DNA of 64,000 bases, taken from Muraenolepis orangiensis. Lineage: Eukaryota; Chordata; Actinopteri; Gadiformes; Muraenolepididae. This document shows positions 62,859-64,000 of this stretch, in pieces (position 1 is the first letter of the stretch; each line of letters starts with the position of its first letter). The DNA is taken from NCBI GenBank assembly GCA_027704905.1, contig CM051007.1, positions 21,156,559 to 21,220,558 on the forward strand, in the 5' to 3' direction. Under the pieces are notes generated by a model that saw nothing but the letters and a program-made list of their open reading frames with translations, did not search any database and had not been told where the DNA came from. The translations under genes were made by a program, and so were the position numbers.

Positions 62859-63718
62859 CAGTGGTCCCCCACTGTTCATCAGTTCACACTGATACATAGG
62901 TAAGATCACTTTCTGACTTTCTGAGTATAAACAAATTTAATCATAATAAAATCTACTGGGATAAAATCCATCTCCACAACCATACTGGTAGTGAAATGTA
63001 TTGTGCTGTGTAGGTGCTGTATCACTTAGTTCGGTTTCTCAGCCTGCTTGCTTTGTGGTTTTCACAGGGAAGTTGATGAGAGAGAGCTGCAAACAGCGGT
63101 GTTTACAAGCCTACTGGAACCTACAAAAGGATTATAAGGAAGGAACACAAGAACTTTGAGAGACTGCTCATATGAGTCATTTGAGTAAGAGATTCTGCTC
63201 TGACAACTAAGCTAAACTTTTACCTGTTACGATTGTGCACGGCACAACAGAAAGTTAATGTTCAGTGGACTTTTTTTCTGTGAAGAACCCAGAGAGGGTT
63301 ATTTGGTTATTATTTATTTCATAAATAGTGTTATTATATATTTCCCGACTTTATTTTTTCTGTGAAGAACCCAGAGAGGGTTATTTGGTTATTATTTATT
63401 TCACAAATAGTGTTATTTATTTCCTGACTTTTTTCTGTGAAGAACCCAGAGAGGGTTATTTGGTTATTATTTATTTCATAAATAGTGTTATTTATTTCAT
63501 TAATAGTGTTATTATTTATTTCCTGACTTTTTTTTCTGTGAAGATCCCGGAAAGGGTTATTAATATTTGGTTATGTGTGGCTTTCTGGAAAACAATAAAT
63601 GTTTACGTTTAGGCACCCCTGCGATCGTCACACTTTTTCTGTTACAAACTGACCCCGGCCCCCATCAGAGAAGGGAAAAGTTATGTGGCCCTCACAGGAA
63701 AAAGTTTGGGGACCCCTG
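62859..63718. mobile_element. hAT-type non-autonomous element, 860 bp
   Basis: Starts CAGTGGTCCCC and ends GGGGACCCCTG (complement CAGGGGTCCCC, 10 of 11 match). The 8-bp duplication GTATATAG is exact at 62,851-62,858 and 63,719-63,726. The right end (complement GGTCCCCAAACTTTTTCCTG, TGAGGGCCACATAAC) is a familiar hAT-type end in vertebrates. No transposase is present. Confidence 0.88.
63268..63580. repeat. 75-101-bp tandem repeat, four units, inside the hAT-type element
   Basis: TTTTCTGTGAAGAACCCAGA with GGGTTATTTGGTTATTATTT restarts at about 63,275, 63,357, 63,432 and 63,533. The last unit is diverged (GATCCCGGAAAGGG). Confidence 0.9.
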
Positions 63719-63900
63719 GTATATAGTGTTGTTTATAATATATAGTATAGCATAGTATATGTAGTATATAGTGTTGTTTATAGTATAATACGGTATTGTT
63801 TAGTATTGTATAGTTTAGTATTGTTGTAGGAAATTCATACTGCGAGGGGGAAGGGGGAGTAAGCATTCGTACTTGTTGCAAATGGCAGTATAAAACATCT
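63719..63900 (+). repeat. Dispersed repeat R, right part of the split copy
   Basis: TATAGTGTTGTTTATAGTAT-type sequence, GTAGGAAATTCATACTGCGA, GGAGTAAGCATTCGTACTTG and TTGCAAATGGCA. Confidence 0.7.
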
Positions 63901-64000
63901 GGGGCCGGTTGATCAAAGGATGATTAACTTAATCAGTTGTTTAGTCTTAATCAGTCGTTCAAATTCTTAATCAGTCTTTAGTTAAACATTCGTTAACTGT

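Overview
This window looks like nuclear DNA from a ray-finned (teleost) fish. The evidence is its very high load of simple-sequence repeats: long (CA/GT)n, (GA/CT)n and poly-G/C tracts, several over 150 bp. It also carries fish-type dispersed repeats: two tRNA-derived SINE families, L2-like and RTE/Rex3-like LINE tails, an L1/Tx1-like LINE fragment, hAT elements and TTAA-target MITEs. The microsatellite density resembles what is known for codfishes (Gadiformes), but assignment below teleost is inference. There is nothing prokaryotic, and no rRNA, functional tRNA or CRISPR array was seen.

Layout. 0-4 kb: short microsatellites, a GT-rich interrupted array and a weak exon candidate. 4-4.7 kb: the 3' end of an L2-like LINE. 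7.05-9.18 kb (minus): a frameshifted transposon-type gene of a poorly characterised metazoan repeat family, followed on the plus strand by an L1/Tx1-type LINE remnant. 12-17.7 kb: large CA and GA tracts and a SINE. 17,985-20,304: a hAT transposon of the ZBED5/Buster type with matching 8-bp target duplications and a transposase broken by about five frameshifts. 20.5-24.4 kb: a cluster of CT, GA, CA and poly-G/C tracts, then a MITE-like element holding a SINE. 25.5-26.2 kb: a 29-bp minisatellite that appears to be one amplified arm of a foldback element. 26.7-34.4 kb: three copies of one dispersed repeat, the third holding a large GT tract. 35-41.4 kb: more SINEs and a 186-bp CA tract, with the best host exon candidate (40,157-40,287, minus, hydrophobic, flanked by splice-like sites). 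43,090-43,640: a MITE with 37-bp perfect inverted ends and TTAA duplications. 46.0 and 56.7 kb: two copies of a second TTAA MITE family in opposite orientation. 50-55.2 kb: two plus-strand exon candidates and nested LINE tails. 57-64 kb: a SINE, an 80-bp tandem repeat, and a second hAT-type element (62,859-63,718) inserted into the same TA-rich repeat type as the first.

No complete host gene can be supported. The window reads as intergenic or intronic DNA built up by nested transposon insertion and microsatellite expansion, with perhaps a few small exons. Protein families were assigned from remembered motifs without a database search.
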